Shown: positions 28,201 through 36,169, counted from the stretch's first letter. The stretch is 64,000 nucleotides of DNA from Pseudomonas sp. AB6 (GCF_034314105.1 NZ_JAVIWJ010000002.1:1-64000); one strand, 5' to 3'. The notes: generated from the sequence alone by a model not told the origin. Program-made: numbers and translations.

Positions 28201-28705
28201 GCAAACGCCCCGCTTCTTCCTGAGCCTGTCGAGCTCCGGCGCGGATATGCAACTGGGTGATCGGGTCAGCTTCACCCCCCGTTGCTTTCCAGTTGGTAAC
28301 GGATTTTTCCGTTTCGGCTCGGTGGTAGTTGATAAACCAGCCGCCTGGCCGGCGATCAAGATAGCCACGGTATACACCGCTTTTTTTCCCGTTTTTGTCC
28401 TCGACAGTCGCCACCCGTTGACGCTGGCCATCCATCACCGGCATCCCTTTGATCACCAAGCCCTCTTGGGTCAAGGCATCGAGGAATTCAGCCTCCGCGT
28501 CCCCCCCACCGGCGCGGCGGCTGCTGTCCGGCCACCAGTCCCGCAAGCGCTCTAGATCAGAACCGGGCCGCGCAAAAAACAGTTTTGCTTCTTCATCCCA
28601 TTTGAGCGCCGATTGGCCATTTGCCAAGTCTCCGGCGCGCTCTCTGGCGACTTCGCGCTCCTCATACGGCACTGCTAACCAAAACGGATGTTCTGATGTT
28701 TTCAT
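25202..28705 (-). CDS. Large plasmid primase (SogL/TraC-like) with Toprim and LPD7 domains
   Basis: A 1167-residue multidomain protein. Residues 8-60 look like DUF5710 (FWLAVPYEEREVARERAGDL). A TraC-type primase core follows, with a Toprim domain at about 263-345 (LLYAEGYATARSL, LFLADFDHA). A disordered Pro/Glu-rich region at about 390-630 leads to an LPD7-like domain at about 668-740, and a C-terminal beta region (TYWGKELAGLLRETR) follows. Plasmid primases of this kind, SogL of ColIb/R64 and TraC of RP4, are sent to the recipient and prime the incoming strand. It occupies the sogL region of the operon. Confidence 0.8.
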   Translation of the reverse strand: MKTSEHPFWLAVPYEEREVARERAGDLANGQSALKWDEEAKLFFARPGSDLERLRDWWPDSSRRAGGGDAEAEFLDALTQEGLVIKGMPVMDGQRQRVATVEDKNGKKSGVYRGYLDRRPGGWFINYHRAETEKSVTNWKATGGEADPITQLHIRAGARQAQEEAGRLREETYVKQTLAAKNLYDRLPAAEPAHPYMVRKGIPPTPDLRQTKNGALVVPFFNASGEFRTLQYISPDGEKFLFKDAPKQGHFLVVGGALTADQPLLYAEGYATARSLNLATGHPVVMTIDAGNMVAVAKVLHEQFPDSTHLFLADFDHAKAENKGLMMATLAAEQVGGQVLYPDFTDEEKARGLTDYNDLHQSRGLDAVRSHVVPVLNQINEGYTMQDDRTPEDSGMSPYLPSETPTIPGEVTAPAPAAKKPRSPRTPKNPMQPQLDEASTATAAVDSQAPLMGLAAGLVEAAEPQSSETLTSEPSPKSEPELLKEASDVAVKAPLATQLTVELGTELTPDERNMLQSQGWTDEQLSDIPADQARSALAGELIDLDNIPLPVAQPEMQVETIDLGATPLPDVKPVLATDVAGTMPAEEPVITPRLVQAGSDEAQPVAQTGGDSIWVGPPRPRNEEAQPKVSQIDKDALLSRLTSELQSDKTVLYKLDGEPAFIDRGMRLEMVDGASQNDEKVLAALLTAAEYYRGRIELTGSDAFQRKAIGLIAQHQLNVTMKNPAQQMQLVEARKALQDTTVERDSINGEPPPAYGASHQPSAEPADSPADAATTVSKPAAAPAPVANPVMGIGEIPQSDARQSAEKKVTQASSNEQPASSDEQPSPGNGFTKTISPEVHQNHQAAQQGVTGKVIAFGSAPFRFEDGNTDSTYIKLRTKTGQQTYWGKELAGLLRETRVQPGKVVTLQWLGKEPVVVRVPIKDDQGVTMRFDEKNAHRNQWSLTVMGGTSVRTGQDDGVKLAAYDVQRFGQVQQALMARTRLDIPLPSTPKDGLFWLTPDGQGSSKTGDALSAPRPGVDNKAAGQPVMSSWSEDGHLDMLLVRGDGPYLQGVVRQDGQFQHVLVSLPGSQDAPAMVFNVLTAAGLVPIGSGNAINRSGGVAVSRENIAFKLDGDTAVRIGKLDKPAEVPPALHARLGFDERWSDDNTLPKSAPAAAPSALPSDPRPA

Positions 28706-28708
28706 GGA

Positions 28709-28996
28709 TCAATCCCCCTCGGTAAAGCGCCGATACCACCATGGCCGACCGGATAGCTGTTTTCCGCGTGCCAAATACACCAGGCGGGTGACCAGTACCT
28801 TGAGCGTCCAGCCGAAAAACGACAGCACGCGAAAACCGCCGATAATTGCCGTGATGACATAGATCGTGTTCAGGGATGGAAATCGAAACCAGAACAGGTA
28901 CAAAAGAAACAGCGGTGCCGGGACGCCATAAACGCTCAAAGGTCGGGAGGCATTGCGCCAAAAGCCGATCGGCTCGTTATCTGAGCTGTCGTTCAT
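28709..28996 (-). CDS. traK: TraK, small membrane protein (IcmT)
   Basis: A 95-residue protein from ATG 28996. It has the IcmT hallmarks: WRNASRP near the start, two hydrophobic segments in the middle, and a basic end GRPWWYRRF. It overlaps the preceding small gene by 20 bases and ends three bases before the primase ATG. Confidence 0.8.
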   Translation of the reverse strand: MNDSSDNEPIGFWRNASRPLSVYGVPAPLFLLYLFWFRFPSLNTIYVITAIIGGFRVLSFFGWTLKVLVTRLVYLARGKQLSGRPWWYRRFTEGD

Positions 28997-29222
28997 TTCG
29001 ATCTCCCAGCAGTTGACTGCTCCGTGATGCCTGAGCAAGTTGCGGGAATTCAAGCTCAAGCGCTTTGTTACCCTTGGCAATGAGCGCCGCCACCGCCGTC
29101 TCTATGTTCCCCCGCACTGCCCCGGCAGAAACGAAGTGCATTGCCCACGCTTCACCCGGTGTGCTTTGAGCTATCAACGACTCAATGTCCCGATAGGCTT
29201 TCTCATCCGACTCGTCTCGCAT
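28977..29222 (-). CDS. Small unknown protein before traK
   Basis: An 81-residue acidic, helical protein from ATG 29222 with GAGGGAG upstream. It has no membrane segment. It overlaps traK, which implies co-translation. I know of no R64 counterpart. It could be a cytoplasmic chaperone-like helper, but nothing in the sequence proves it. Confidence 0.6.
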   Translation of the reverse strand: MRDESDEKAYRDIESLIAQSTPGEAWAMHFVSAGAVRGNIETAVAALIAKGNKALELEFPQLAQASRSSQLLGDRNERQLR

Positions 29223-29276
29223 GCTGGTCTCCCTCAAGTCGCCGTCAGGCGCATGAATGTGGTGAATATGAGCAGC

Positions 29277-29837
29277 CTAGTAGGTCGACTGGTAGGGTTT
29301 GCCCTGATCCCAGCGCGATTTCCAATGCTGCAGATAGACGCTGGCCACCTCAGGAAACCCCCACATCACCAGCGCGTTTTCGCTGTTTGATTTGGCCGCT
29401 GCGGTGGAATAGTTGAAGGATCCTGTCTCAACATTTTGACCATCGCTGATGATCACTTTGTCGTGCTGGATCTTGTATGCCGCGTCAGTGCGCAGTGGTA
29501 TGCCCGCATTCGCGATTACGTTCATCGCCGCGCGGCTGCCTTTGCCTTCGTTGCCGTGCGCATCGAGCACAATCTGAACATCGACCCCGCGCTCTTTGGC
29601 GGCAATGAGGGCCTTGACTACCTTGGGCGAGGTAAAGCTGTAGCCCATTAGCCTGATCTGCTGTTGCGCGGCCTGGATGACGTTGACCACCAGGACTTCA
29701 GCGCCTCCTTCTGGCGAAAAACCTACCTGCACCTGTGCCGCCTGTGCCGCCTGTGCCGCCTGTGCCACGTTTAGCAGCACAGCCCAGAACATCAGCCCAC
29801 CGCCAAAGTTTTTAGGTGGTTTCAAAAGCATATTCAT
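29277..29837 (-). CDS. nuc: Exported phospholipase D-family endonuclease (Nuc type)
   Basis: A 186-residue protein with a signal peptide and one HKD motif (HDKVIISD, followed by GSFNYS), which marks the small PLD-superfamily nucleases that act as dimers, like Nuc of pKM101. ATG 29837 has GAAGG before it. The signal peptide ends in repeated AQA units made by a 9-bp tandem repeat (29738-29768 on the plus strand). It lies between traJ and traK, and probably cleaves nucleic acid in the periplasm. A benefit for transfer is not established. Confidence 0.82.
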   Translation of the reverse strand: MNMLLKPPKNFGGGLMFWAVLLNVAQAAQAAQAAQVQVGFSPEGGAEVLVVNVIQAAQQQIRLMGYSFTSPKVVKALIAAKERGVDVQIVLDAHGNEGKGSRAAMNVIANAGIPLRTDAAYKIQHDKVIISDGQNVETGSFNYSTAAAKSNSENALVMWGFPEVASVYLQHWKSRWDQGKPYQSTY

Positions 29838-29842
29838 TACCT

Positions 29843-31015
29843 TCACGAGCTTTTCTCCTTTTCCAGTTCTCGCAACTGATACGTCGTCATGGCTGAAGCC
29901 AGTTCGCGTCGGTCAATGCGGTTCTCTTGGTAAAGCCGCCAAGCCTGGTCAGCGATGCGGCGTCTTTCCATACGGATGATGCTGTCAATGTGTTGGCCCC
30001 ACTGGACGTAGGGCATGCCCGCCAGCTTCGTGCGAAGCGGATCGTCGAAGATGATGTATTCCCGCGCTGCCTGACGCTGGCCGTCGGTGGTCCGCAAGAG
30101 CTTTTGCACCACGATGTACTGCAGCACGCCAAGCAAGTCGCGAGCAGTTGCTTCACGCATTTCAGCCGGTACCAAAGTCAGACAGCGAGGAATCGCCTCA
30201 CCTGGCGAATGAATGTGCACGGTTGTAAGGTTGAAGTGCCCCAGCTGGCCCGCGAGAATCCCGGCAGACAAGGTGTCTAAGTCACGCATTTCACCCACGC
30301 CGATAATCGATGGCGCACGGCGCAAGGCCGCTCGGATGCCATCGCCATAGGTGGCCACATCACGCCCGATCTGCAGCTGCGTCGGCTCCAAAATGTCACC
30401 GGTGCGACCAAAGATGTATTCGATCGGATCTTCGATCGTGGTGATCTTGCGGTCAGGGTCATGATCCAGGCAGTAGCGGTAGGTCGATGCAAGCAGAGTG
30501 CTTTTTCCCGAGCCTGTTATCCCTCCGATCAGGCCTATGCCGTTGGACGGTAACAGGGCCTCGAACAGATCATTTTCAAGGCCCATCTTCGTCAATTCGG
30601 GAATTAGCGATGGAATGATCCGCATCGTCAGGGCGAGCGTTGTATCCAGCCGGCCAGCAGTTGCCTGAACGAAGTTGCACCGAAAACGCAACCGCTCTCC
30701 CCGCTCCAGACCGTAACGCTGGTTAATATCGCCATCGAGCTGCAGCGCCCGATCCACAGGACGCCCGCCTCGCACCGTAGCGCGAACCTCGGGGTTGAAA
30801 ATTTCGTCCACCAATTTCGACAATATGTCATCTGCCAAAACGAACCGACTGGCCTTTTGAAGCCGCCCGTGATGACCAACAACAAGGTGATTACCACCCT
30901 GGATATGGATATCGCTGACGTTTTGTCGGGCGCACCACACGAAAAAGTCGCGCAACGTGAGGCTGTTCAACCCGCCTTCAAAGGGGAAGGGTTCAAAAAT
31001 CGCGGTGTCTGTCAT
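29843..31015 (-). CDS. traJ: TraJ, hexameric secretion ATPase (DotB)
   Basis: A 390-residue ATPase of the PilT/VirB11 class. Walker A GGITGSGKST lies near residues 163-172, with TIEDPIEYIFGRTG and VGEMRDLDTLSAGILAGQLGH after it. DotB/TraJ is the cytoplasmic motor of type IVB transfer. ATG 31015 overlaps the traI stop (ATGA), which fixes the start ten codons inside the open frame. Confidence 0.9.
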   Translation of the reverse strand: MTDTAIFEPFPFEGGLNSLTLRDFFVWCARQNVSDIHIQGGNHLVVGHHGRLQKASRFVLADDILSKLVDEIFNPEVRATVRGGRPVDRALQLDGDINQRYGLERGERLRFRCNFVQATAGRLDTTLALTMRIIPSLIPELTKMGLENDLFEALLPSNGIGLIGGITGSGKSTLLASTYRYCLDHDPDRKITTIEDPIEYIFGRTGDILEPTQLQIGRDVATYGDGIRAALRRAPSIIGVGEMRDLDTLSAGILAGQLGHFNLTTVHIHSPGEAIPRCLTLVPAEMREATARDLLGVLQYIVVQKLLRTTDGQRQAAREYIIFDDPLRTKLAGMPYVQWGQHIDSIIRMERRRIADQAWRLYQENRIDRRELASAMTTYQLRELEKEKSS

Positions 31016-31815
31016 GGCTGCGCTCTGCGTATGACCGGACGCCACTGGGTTTTGTCGGGGATAAAACCGGCATTCTCCTTCAGTGTGCGAACGCGATCGC
31101 CGGTGGTAAGTTTCTGACGGTCGCCCGTTACTGTTTGCTGTTGGTCGGTGACAACAGGCTTGGTCATCAGGCCTTCGCGCAGGACAAAGGAGTACAACAA
31201 CATGCCCGTATAATCGCGCTTGAGACGGTTAAAATTGGCTTCAAGCGTATGGTCCGCGCTTATCCGCCCTTCATCCCAACCCTGCCGAATCGCGGCTTGC
31301 CACAGGCCCTTTTGCACGACATTTTCTGGCAGCACTGAAGACTCCGGCCCATCTGTCGGCATGGTGGCTAACCCAGCCAGAAGCCAACTGCGCCAGGACG
31401 GTGGATTACTGACAAACCGTTCTGGGGCAATGATTTCGTAAACGTGAGAGGCTAGGTGAATCTGCCCCGGAGTGATGTGAGCCACGTCAACTGCCTCATC
31501 AACCACCGGCGGTAGCCACCCTTCGGAGCTGATCAACGTCCGAAAGTCGTACATCAGCTCAAGGCGACCAAAGCGCTTTTCGAGCGCCTGTCGCAATTCC
31601 CAGGCGCGCTGGGCTTTACCTCCGCGAAAACCCACTGTGCGCCCAGCTTCTTCAAGTAGCTGCCTGCGCGTGTCCGAAACATCGGCCGATGCTGGTCGTG
31701 TTGTACTCAGGTAGCTGTCCAGCGCCGGCGGCGCATCCGATGGCGTAGATGAAGGCGTCTGTACACATCCCATCAGGCCCTGAATTAAGACAAGCGTCAG
31801 GAGTGATTTTTTCAC
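31012..31815 (-). CDS. traI: TraI, outer-membrane lipoprotein (DotC)
   Basis: A 267-residue lipoprotein with lipobox LMGC (MKKSLLTLVLIQGLMGC). The conserved DotC features include GKAQRAWELRQALEKR and a long alpha-helical body. DotC works with DotD to place DotH in the outer membrane. It starts with GTG overlapping the traH stop (GTGA) and overlaps traJ by four bases. It is unrelated to relaxases named TraI. Confidence 0.86.
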   Translation of the reverse strand: MKKSLLTLVLIQGLMGCVQTPSSTPSDAPPALDSYLSTTRPASADVSDTRRQLLEEAGRTVGFRGGKAQRAWELRQALEKRFGRLELMYDFRTLISSEGWLPPVVDEAVDVAHITPGQIHLASHVYEIIAPERFVSNPPSWRSWLLAGLATMPTDGPESSVLPENVVQKGLWQAAIRQGWDEGRISADHTLEANFNRLKRDYTGMLLYSFVLREGLMTKPVVTDQQQTVTGDRQKLTTGDRVRTLKENAGFIPDKTQWRPVIRRAQP

Positions 31816-32270
31816 TGACGCCCCCCTGCCGTTGGTTGTGGCTGCGCAAACACCAACGCCAATTCACCCGGCCACTCATGCAACGTGGCGCGCCAGGCGG
31901 TCTGCATTTCGATCAGGTGCAACAGATTTTCATAGGTAACGGCACTGGCATGCACATTGACGGGCAACGGAAGACGCACACCGGCCCAGGTGAAGCGCAC
32001 ATCTCGTTGACGGGCCAAATGCGACAGCAGTTCAACTGCATCAGCGCTCCACGTCACTGACACCAGGTCACCGTCGAAATGGATAGCATCCGCCGGCAGC
32101 GGTGACTGGGTATTCATCACCCCTTCTTGCCACAACACTTGCTGCTGCGCGATCACCCGGATTAACGCAGGATCAGGCGTAGCGGGTTGTACCGGGGCTT
32201 TTTCGTAAAAAGCCTGGCAGCCGGCCAGCAGCAAGGCCACCGCAGGCGCAGCGAAAATAAAGAGCTTCAT
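31812..32270 (-). CDS. traH: TraH, outer-membrane lipoprotein (DotD)
   Basis: A 152-residue lipoprotein with lipobox LLAGC (MKLFIFAAPAVALLLAGC). The mature part has a DotD-like secretin N0-type fold signature (SVTWSADAVELLSHLARQRD). It is the first gene of the traHIJ cluster, 36 bases downstream of the transglycosylase gene. Confidence 0.84.
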   Translation of the reverse strand: MKLFIFAAPAVALLLAGCQAFYEKAPVQPATPDPALIRVIAQQQVLWQEGVMNTQSPLPADAIHFDGDLVSVTWSADAVELLSHLARQRDVRFTWAGVRLPLPVNVHASAVTYENLLHLIEMQTAWRATLHEWPGELALVFAQPQPTAGGRQ

Positions 32271-32306
32271 CGATGGTCTCCTGACACCCTGGACAGGGCG
32301 CAGCTA

Positions 32307-32798
32307 TTAACGGATTGCGAGGTTGGCCGGAGTAGGGCCAAGCGCTTTCAGGCGGTTGTAAATCGTGCGAATTTCTTGCGCGTAGCGCAGACGCTTTTTC
32401 TCTTGAACAGCTGAAGGGTGGAAACCTGCGTTGTAAGAGCCCAGACAACGCCACGTGTTGCCACAAACTCGCAGATGGCGGGCCAACACCCAAGCCCCGG
32501 CCTGAACGTTAAAACATGCGTCGGCTAACAGGTCTGCGGGACGGCGAATCAGCCCCATGCGAATCAAGTGGTTGGCGTTATCGGTATTAATTTGCATCAC
32601 GCCGTAATCAGTGCTGAGCAATTTGCCGCTCGCGTCGACGTTACGGTTCACCGCGTGCTGCTGCAGTTTACTTTCATGGATCCCAATCGCTTCCAGCAGT
32701 ATCGGGTCAACCTTGTAACGCTGACCGGCCTCCTGAAAACAGAAAGCCGAAGCAGGAAGTGGCATTAACAAAACCAGGTAGAACCAAACTGACCTCAT
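32307..32798 (-). CDS. Lytic transglycosylase (IncI PilT-like)
   Basis: A 163-residue exported SLT-family enzyme. The signal peptide ends ..PLPASA, and the catalytic Glu is in AIGIHESKLQQHAVN, with the typical YGVMQIN and CLGSYNAG motifs. It opens peptidoglycan for the pilus or transfer channel. In R64 the product called pilT is such an enzyme, not a retraction ATPase. It is the second of two adjacent transglycosylase genes here. Confidence 0.86.
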   Translation of the reverse strand: MRSVWFYLVLLMPLPASAFCFQEAGQRYKVDPILLEAIGIHESKLQQHAVNRNVDASGKLLSTDYGVMQINTDNANHLIRMGLIRRPADLLADACFNVQAGAWVLARHLRVCGNTWRCLGSYNAGFHPSAVQEKKRLRYAQEIRTIYNRLKALGPTPANLAIR

Positions 32799-32874
32799 GG
32801 TTGGTCTCCACTACATTGCGGTGATTTGTACGCCTTAGTGATCGATCTGGCGTCGACGGCATTACGCCAACTGA

Positions 32875-33399
32875 CTAGTTCAGGCCAATTACTTGGCGGT
32901 ATTTTTGGCTGAAAATTTCCCGATAAACTCGGGCAGGTTCGCCTCCGGCTGGCCGGTGATAACACCCAGCGGCCCTCACCCAATCGCCCTCCTTATCGAA
33001 GCATTTTCGTAACTCGATTGCGGCGGTGGCTAGGTTGTCACTCGGTGACAACGCATCGCAGGGATGGACATAGTGCTGTGAGCCGATCCAACCCCAATTC
33101 TGCTGCGTCAGCCCTATATCCACCCCGTATTTGCCGTACTGCCGTAAACCTTCCATGACCGCGCCACAGGCCTCAGCGCGCGTCGCAAAATAACTGCCCT
33201 TCCCCTTAATGTTTAAGGTCCAGGGCCAAGGGTAATAGCCGATTCTTATTTTGAAATTGCTCTCTACTTTAGCCACGGCATATAAAACAGCAGGGGGAAC
33301 ACCCTGAGGTAGTGCCGCGATTTGATAGGCCGGAGGAGGTGTTTCAGCGGTCGCGTTAGCGCTGGCGACAACGGAGAGTAGAAGCATGATCTTTCTCAT
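32875..33399 (-). CDS. Second, divergent lytic transglycosylase-like protein
   Basis: A 174-residue exported protein with signal peptide MRKIMLLLSVVASANATAE. An SLT-like core includes LYAVAKVESNFKIRIGYYPW and DIGLTQQNWGWIGSQHY. The Glu in AKVES is the expected catalytic residue. It overlaps the pilM stop by four bases (ATGA). Its companion 77 bases downstream is a more canonical enzyme, so the two may differ in timing or substrate. Confidence 0.75.
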   Translation of the reverse strand: MRKIMLLLSVVASANATAETPPPAYQIAALPQGVPPAVLYAVAKVESNFKIRIGYYPWPWTLNIKGKGSYFATRAEACGAVMEGLRQYGKYGVDIGLTQQNWGWIGSQHYVHPCDALSPSDNLATAAIELRKCFDKEGDWVRAAGCYHRPAGGEPARVYREIFSQKYRQVIGLN

Positions 33400-33833
33400 T
33401 GGATAAGCACCACCGATCCGAGAGGGATCTGAGCTGGCAGCACAATTCCCGAGTTGGCTATATTTGGAGCCAGTAGGACACCGTTCTGATTGGTTCCTAC
33501 ATTTATTGATCCGGTCTGATGTGCCAATTCGCCGGCAAGACCAGGTAACGAACCTACATAAAATGAATAACTTGTGCCGCCTGAAATGTAGTTACTCAAG
33601 TTCGGTGACTTAATGTACCAGCTGGGAAAGCTTAGCAACGTATCAGGAACGCGGCCCACAAATGCAGGGTTAGAATATGAATATTTTGCAACAGCGTTTC
33701 GATACACCAACATACTTTCTGAAGCCACCGTAACGTCTGTGACCGAAGCATTTCTGTCTTGGATAGCTTGTTCAGAGTTAAACATGAAAGTAATAGATAA
33801 CGTTACTAGTATCAAAACCCACAGAAGAGGCAT
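33396..33833 (-). CDS. pilM: PilM-like inner-membrane pilus protein
   Basis: A 145-residue protein from ATG 33833. It has one N-terminal membrane helix (MPLLWVLILVTLSITFMF) and a periplasmic domain. Size and N-terminus resemble PilM of IncI and PAPI-type thin pili. The upstream 40 codons of the frame overlap pilV and were excluded. Position directly after pilV is as in PAPI-1-like elements (pilV2-pilM2), whereas R64 has pilM near the start of the operon. Confidence 0.65.
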   Translation of the reverse strand: MPLLWVLILVTLSITFMFNSEQAIQDRNASVTDVTVASESMLVYRNAVAKYSYSNPAFVGRVPDTLLSFPSWYIKSPNLSNYISGGTSYSFYVGSLPGLAGELAHQTGSINVGTNQNGVLLAPNIANSGIVLPAQIPLGSVVLIQ

Positions 33834-33846
33834 CGCGGCACCATAG

Positions 33847-35241
33847 TTAAAGCAGGAATGCAAACACTGAAAAAACACCCCCCGTACACGAATAAGGGTA
33901 TGACTGGATGGAATAAGCTGTGTTTGCAGGAACACCGAAGGATATATAACCACTCTTAGACCAATCTGGGTTCGCGTCCGAGGTACCCGCCACGGATGAA
34001 CCGTTTACATAAGCGACCAAGCTAAACTCATTCACCCCGCTGCTGCCGCCGTTAGGACCGCAGGTATAATCTACGCCACCGGAGACCTGAACAATAGCGG
34101 CTTGGGAGCCAGTCGTGAGTGTCACAGCTCCTACGAAGTTACCGATGTATTGGTAGGTTCCACTAACCCCGCCACCGCGCCATATACCATCTTTACAAGA
34201 TAGGGCTAAGCCATGTACATCCCGACCAATAAGGCCATTAGATGCACACCCGCCACCAAGGCTCGCGATACCGTTGATCTGCAGATATTCGCCTACCGTT
34301 GTACGGCCTACAGATGCAAGCGTTCCAGCCTGCACCTGTCCACCGGTATAAATACTCTTGTCTGCATAGGCCCTGAGCCATGTTGGATCGGACATATACC
34401 AGCCACCGCCCCATTTTTGGCTGTACCACCCTGTATCACCCGTTGTTCTAAACCAACCGCCCGTAGTAGTTTCACCTGTTGTGTTTGTGGTGGTGGCATT
34501 TTCCACATTGGTATTAACCGTGGTTGCGTTAAGCGTCGTGGTGTTGGTGGCATTTACCCCGTTTAGGTTATTACCGTTGACGTTGATTGAGGTGTTCATG
34601 GTGTTGACTTCAGGATGACCTGCTACCGCATTGCGATAGAGGTAATCGTTGACCAGTGTGCCGTCTTGAAGAAAAAGTGCACTCGCGTTGTGTCCCACAC
34701 CTGGGTTCATCCCATAGTTGCTAAGCGCGATCTGCCAACCTCCGCGCACGCCCTGAACGATGCTGGTATTAGTGGTGGGAATGAACCCGCCCGCCCCTCC
34801 TAGGTTCTCCGCGATTTCCCGGGTGCCTATCTCATCGATCGTTTCACCACCAGTGGTGAGGACAATCGATTCGAGTTGATTAGCTGCAGGACTACGAGCA
34901 AGTACCAAAAATCTTTGCCCGAATGCATTTGTGTCACCAAAACCGCCAGGCAGGTAGTTGGTATTACGAAGCATCGTTGTAGTAATTTGGGCAGGGACGG
35001 TGGGGGTTGCCACTGCTACGACGGCGCTGAAATTGTCCTTGAGGTACTTGGCTGCAGCATTGGCGACAGTTTGGTGCTGCTGTGCCGCAATCTGGTAATT
35101 TTGCGAGTCCTGATATCTTGCCAGCATATTAGCGCCAATCGTACACAACGTAACAAAAGCGATGATGGCGAACATGAACTCGATGGCGATAAATCCGCCT
35201 TGCTTTCTAAGCAATTGAAATTGCGCCTTAGATACTTCCAT
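33847..35241 (-). CDS. pilV: PilV, tip adhesin/minor pilin of the thin pilus, fixed form
   Basis: A 464-residue prepilin-like protein from ATG 35241 with AGAGGA upstream. It has a type IV prepilin N-terminus (KQGG/FIAIEF, cleavage after Gly16, Glu at +5), a pilin-like domain, an Asn/Thr-rich repetitive stalk (about residues 215-255) and a C-terminal adhesin region with paired cysteines (GCASNGLIGRDVHGLALSCK). In R64 the C-terminus is exchanged by a shufflon and selects recipient lipopolysaccharide. No alternative C-terminal cassettes, sfx-like repeats or rci recombinase are seen here, so this PilV appears locked. Confidence 0.86.
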   Translation of the reverse strand: MEVSKAQFQLLRKQGGFIAIEFMFAIIAFVTLCTIGANMLARYQDSQNYQIAAQQHQTVANAAAKYLKDNFSAVVAVATPTVPAQITTTMLRNTNYLPGGFGDTNAFGQRFLVLARSPAANQLESIVLTTGGETIDEIGTREIAENLGGAGGFIPTTNTSIVQGVRGGWQIALSNYGMNPGVGHNASALFLQDGTLVNDYLYRNAVAGHPEVNTMNTSINVNGNNLNGVNATNTTTLNATTVNTNVENATTTNTTGETTTGGWFRTTGDTGWYSQKWGGGWYMSDPTWLRAYADKSIYTGGQVQAGTLASVGRTTVGEYLQINGIASLGGGCASNGLIGRDVHGLALSCKDGIWRGGGVSGTYQYIGNFVGAVTLTTGSQAAIVQVSGGVDYTCGPNGGSSGVNEFSLVAYVNGSSVAGTSDANPDWSKSGYISFGVPANTAYSIQSYPYSCTGGVFSVFAFLL

Positions 35242-36169
35242 AAATATTCCTCTTTGATTGACTCTCCACGTCTTGGTCAACTTGTTGTACGTTACCCGTT
35301 CGTATTTTCTGGCGAATACCAGGACCGTCTTCACCCGAGAACAGTAGGCTCTTGACCTTGAGAGTTGATCTGCCGCGCCCTTTGTCTAATGTCTGGAAAA
35401 TAACAGCCAGTAACCCCTGAGCAAGAATCTCCCGGGCATTACTGATTTCTGGCTGAGCGAGTGCAGCTATATACTCAATAGCCTGTGAGGGCGACCCCGA
35501 GTGCGAAGTTGTAATGATGAAATGACCGTTAATTGAGGCGCGCACAACTAGGGCTGCGGTCCGTGAATCACGGATCTCTCCGACAAACAGCAAATCGGCG
35601 CGAGTTCGTAACGCACGGAGAAAAGCTTCCTCATACCCCCCTGTACGCCGGGAAACCTGCATTTGAATACAGCGTCCCTGCCCGTGGGGGCCGTTAAGGT
35701 TAGTTTCTCGTGGATCTTCCATAGCGAAGGCTATGCCACCACATGCCTCCAGCCTGGCCACCACCAGCGAAGCAGCGCTGGAGGTTTTACCGGCACCCAT
35801 TTCCCCACAGAAGATAACCAAACCGCTAGAAACGTCATCCAACAGCGTGGCAACCAAACTGTCAGGGAAACCCAGTGAATCAAATTGCATGATCTTCGGT
35901 TTTGCTTTCGATATCGCAAAAACTTCTTTTCCCAGCGAGTCGACGATCTGTGTGACACGCAACACCACACCATCCTCGATCAGCGAAAACTCCGGATCCT
36001 GAAACTCGGCAAAGTGAGCAGAACATTGAGCTTTTAAACGAACGAGGTCGTCCGTCCATTCAGACGGTGCGTCGACCTTCTTGGTCGACGCACCGTTGAG
36101 CCCTTTCACATCGCTGAAGGTTTCGCCTAAGTAGAGGTCTACAAAATCTGCCTCAGTGATACGGCTCAT
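35228..36169 (-). CDS. PilT-like secretion ATPase (probable pilus retraction motor)
   Basis: A 313-residue GspE/PilT-class ATPase with Walker A GEMGAGKT near residues 121-128. AMEDPRETNLNGPHGQGRC serves as Asp-box region, VGEIRDSRTAALVVRASINGHF as Walker B and TTSHSGSPSQAIEYI as His-box. It is separate from the assembly ATPase PilQ and shares PilT features (no N-terminal N1 domain). It overlaps pilV by 14 bases. R64 has only one pilus ATPase, so this could make the conjugative pilus retractable. The function is inferred. Confidence 0.78.
   Translation of the reverse strand: MSRITEADFVDLYLGETFSDVKGLNGASTKKVDAPSEWTDDLVRLKAQCSAHFAEFQDPEFSLIEDGVVLRVTQIVDSLGKEVFAISKAKPKIMQFDSLGFPDSLVATLLDDVSSGLVIFCGEMGAGKTSSAASLVVARLEACGGIAFAMEDPRETNLNGPHGQGRCIQMQVSRRTGGYEEAFLRALRTRADLLFVGEIRDSRTAALVVRASINGHFIITTSHSGSPSQAIEYIAALAQPEISNAREILAQGLLAVIFQTLDKGRGRSTLKVKSLLFSGEDGPGIRQKIRTGNVQQVDQDVESQSKRNIYGSI

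Noticed and set aside
33847..35241. Possible shufflon in pilV
   Set aside because: No repeated 19-bp recombination sites, inverted partial C-termini or rci-type gene could be found near pilV.
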